A stretch of 34,924 bases of DNA from DAHUYF01 sp035553515 (GTDB lineage: Bacteria > Pseudomonadota > Alphaproteobacteria > ATCC43930 > CGMCC-115725): assembly GCA_035553515.1 (NCBI GenBank), contig DATNDG010000056.1:1-34924 (forward strand), in the 5' to 3' direction. Numbering within the stretch: position 1 is the stretch's first letter; each line of letters starts with the position of its first letter. The position numbers and the translations under genes are program-made. The notes beneath the pieces were generated by a model. That model saw nothing but the letters and a program-made list of their open reading frames with translations, was not told where the DNA came from and searched no databases. Shown in pieces: positions 33,446 through 34,924 of this stretch.

Positions 33446-34924
33446 TCACTGCGCGGCCAGCGGATGCTCCGGCCGAATCTGCGCCTGAATCGCTGCGAGA
33501 TCAGCTCCGTCGAGCGTTTCCTTCTCGAGCAGCAGGGCGGCGCCGCGCTCGAGCAGATCGCGGCGCTGCTTCAGGATCGTGACGGTGCGCGTGAAGGCAT
33601 GCTCGACGATGCGCTGCACCGCTGCGTCGATGGCGTGGGCGGTGCCGTCGCTGTAGCTGCGCTGCTCCCAGCCCAGCATGTTCGGCGCACCCTGCAGGAA
33701 GGTCGGTCGCTGGGCATCGTAGGAGACAGGACCGAGCTTCTCGTCCATGCCGTAGCGCGCCACCATGTCGCGCGCGATGCTCGTCACCTTGGCGAGATCG
33801 TCCGCGGCTCCGGTGGAGAGATGGCCGAAGATGATCTGCTCGGCGGCGCGGCCGCCGAGCAGCACGCACATGCGGTTCTCCAGCTCCTCGCGCGTCTGGA
33901 TGAAGCGGTCTTCGCTCGGCCGCTGGATCGTGTAACCGAGCGCGCCGATCCCGCGGGGGATGATCGATACCTTGTGGACGGTGTCGGTGCCGGGAAGCGA
34001 CATGGCTGCGAGCGTGTGTCCCATTTCGTGATGGGCCACCACGCGTCGCTCCTTGGGGTTGAGCACGCGCCGCTTCTTCTCGAGGCCCGCCACGATCCGC
34101 TCCACGGCGCTGGTGAAATCGGCCATGGTAATGGAATCGCCTCGCCGACGCGTCGCGATCAGCGCGGCCTCGTTCACGAGGTTGGCAAGATCGGCGCCGG
34201 TGAAGCCCGGCGTCAGCGCGGCGATCTGCTCGGGATCAACGTCGCTCGCGAGAGTGTGGCCCTTGAGATGAACCTTGAGGATGTCGATGCGGCCGAGTTT
34301 GTCCGGTCGATCGACGAGAACCTGGCGGTCGAAGCGGCCGGCGCGCAGCAGTGCCGGGTCGAGAACCTCGGGACGGTTGGTTGCCGCGAGCAGTACCAGC
34401 CCCGAGCGTGAATCGAAGCCGTCGAGCTCGGAGAGGAGCTGGTTCAGCGTCTGCTCTTTCTCGTCATTGCCACCCATTCCCTGAAACGTGCCGCGTGCGC
34501 GGCCAAGCGCATCGAGCTCGTCGATGAAGATGATAGCCGGCGCCTTCTGCCGCGCTTGCTCGAAGAGGTCGCGCACGCGCGCGGCGCCGACGCCGACGAA
34601 CATCTCGACGAATTCCGAGCCCGAGATCGAGAAGAATGGGACACCCGCCTCGCCGGCGACTGCCTTTGCCAGCAAGGTCTTGCCGGTACCCGGCGGACCG
34701 ACAAGCAGGATGCCTTTCGGGACACGTGCCCCGAGGCGGCCAAAGGTCTTCGGGTCCTTGAGGAACGCCACGACCTCCTGCAGCTCGAACTTGGCTTCTT
34801 CGACCCCCGCCACGTCGCTGAAGGTGACGGTCGGCTTGTTGCCGGTGAAGAGGCGCGCCCGGCTCTTGCCGAACGACATCGCCTGGTTGTTGGTCCCCTG
34901 CGCCTGACGCATCATGAAGACGAA
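33446..34924 (-). CDS. ftsH: FtsH-family ATP-dependent zinc metalloprotease, 5'-truncated by window
   Basis: The visible 492 residues are the AAA+ and protease parts; the N-terminal membrane and periplasmic part lies beyond the edge. The frame is open to 34924 and reads FVFMMRQAQG at the edge, the juncture after TM2. Then TFSDVAGVEEAK, Walker A GPPGTGKT, pore loop FVEMFVGVGAARVR, Walker B IIFIDELDALG, and the SRH arginines in ATNRPEVLDPALLRAGRFDR. The protease has HHEMGH (usual HEAGH) with the third zinc ligand in GAADDLAKVT. It degrades membrane and short-lived cytoplasmic proteins. Met in place of Ala, IDEL rather than IDEI and the EHPLAAQ-type short tail suggest a secondary FtsH paralogue. 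No ftsJ/folP-type housekeeping neighbours are seen. Confidence 0.93.
   Translation of the reverse strand, partial: FVFMMRQAQGTNNQAMSFGKSRARLFTGNKPTVTFSDVAGVEEAKFELQEVVAFLKDPKTFGRLGARVPKGILLVGPPGTGKTLLAKAVAGEAGVPFFSISGSEFVEMFVGVGAARVRDLFEQARQKAPAIIFIDELDALGRARGTFQGMGGNDEKEQTLNQLLSELDGFDSRSGLVLLAATNRPEVLDPALLRAGRFDRQVLVDRPDKLGRIDILKVHLKGHTLASDVDPEQIAALTPGFTGADLANLVNEAALIATRRRGDSITMADFTSAVERIVAGLEKKRRVLNPKERRVVAHHEMGHTLAAMSLPGTDTVHKVSIIPRGIGALGYTIQRPSEDRFIQTREELENRMCVLLGGRAAEQIIFGHLSTGAADDLAKVTSIARDMVARYGMDEKLGPVSYDAQRPTFLQGAPNMLGWEQRSYSDGTAHAIDAAVQRIVEHAFTRTVTILKQRRDLLERGAALLLEKETLDGADLAAIQAQIRPEHPLAAQ

Overview
The window is a 34.9-kb, gene-dense, high-GC chromosomal segment from an alphaproteobacterium, most likely of the Rhodospirillales type. 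The clues are the gene set and its order: an HdaA C-terminus, SixA/Ppk/Ppx, ribonuclease D next to AspRS, DivK-PleD followed by ribosomal protein L33, an Irr-type Fur regulator, and an EipB (DUF1849) periplasmic protein. No tRNA, rRNA, CRISPR array, insertion sequence or prophage gene was seen. The long antisense open frames are codon-bias shadows.

Layout. 1-217: 3' end of hdaA, then a branched palindromic element (229-333). 407-3088: a small secreted acidic repeat protein divergent from an OmpR/EnvZ-type two-component pair; four evenly phased TGTAAG-like half-sites lie between them. 3249-7526: polyphosphate and phosphohistidine block (sixA divergent from ppk-ppx). 7543-10763: two coupled genes for large exported TPR-like proteins of unknown role. 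10998-14497: a YbiO-type mechanosensitive channel converging on an MFS transporter, with stop codons sharing a CTAG. 14571-18958: a YdbC-type aldo/keto reductase divergent from an oxidative/iron-stress cluster (irr-like fur, a rubrerythrin-like gene, katG). 19177-21366: two flavin-dependent LLM oxidoreductases. 21490-24595: rnd divergent from aspS. 24672-26923: SPOR lipoprotein, solo GGDEF cyclase, eipB. 26933-29016: mak-dinB, coupled by a GTGA overlap. 29211-31214: divK-pleD, a bidirectional terminator, and rpmG. 31342-33439: glycine-zipper/peptidoglycan-binding lipoprotein and a mandelate racemase-like enolase-superfamily enzyme. 33446-end: most of an FtsH protease.

Functional themes: cell-cycle and c-di-GMP signalling (DivK, PleD, solo GGDEF), phosphate-polymer metabolism (Ppk/Ppx/SixA), envelope maintenance (EipB, SPOR lipoprotein, MscM-type channel, glycine-zipper lipoprotein, FtsH), and peroxide/iron stress (Irr, rubrerythrin-like protein, KatG). 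In many alphaproteobacteria hdaA, ppk, ppx, rnd and aspS lie close together. Here about 14 kb of accessory genes (7543-21366) separates ppx from rnd.

Most unusual items: a rubrerythrin homologue lacking both bridging iron-ligand glutamates, between an Irr-like regulator and katG, with a candidate Irr operator overlapping the regulator's own stop codon; a two-component system sharing a phased operator with a secreted Asp-rich repeat protein; the exported TPR pair; and a zinc-ribbon-bearing DinB coupled to fructokinase. No wholly new defence or mobile system is evident.
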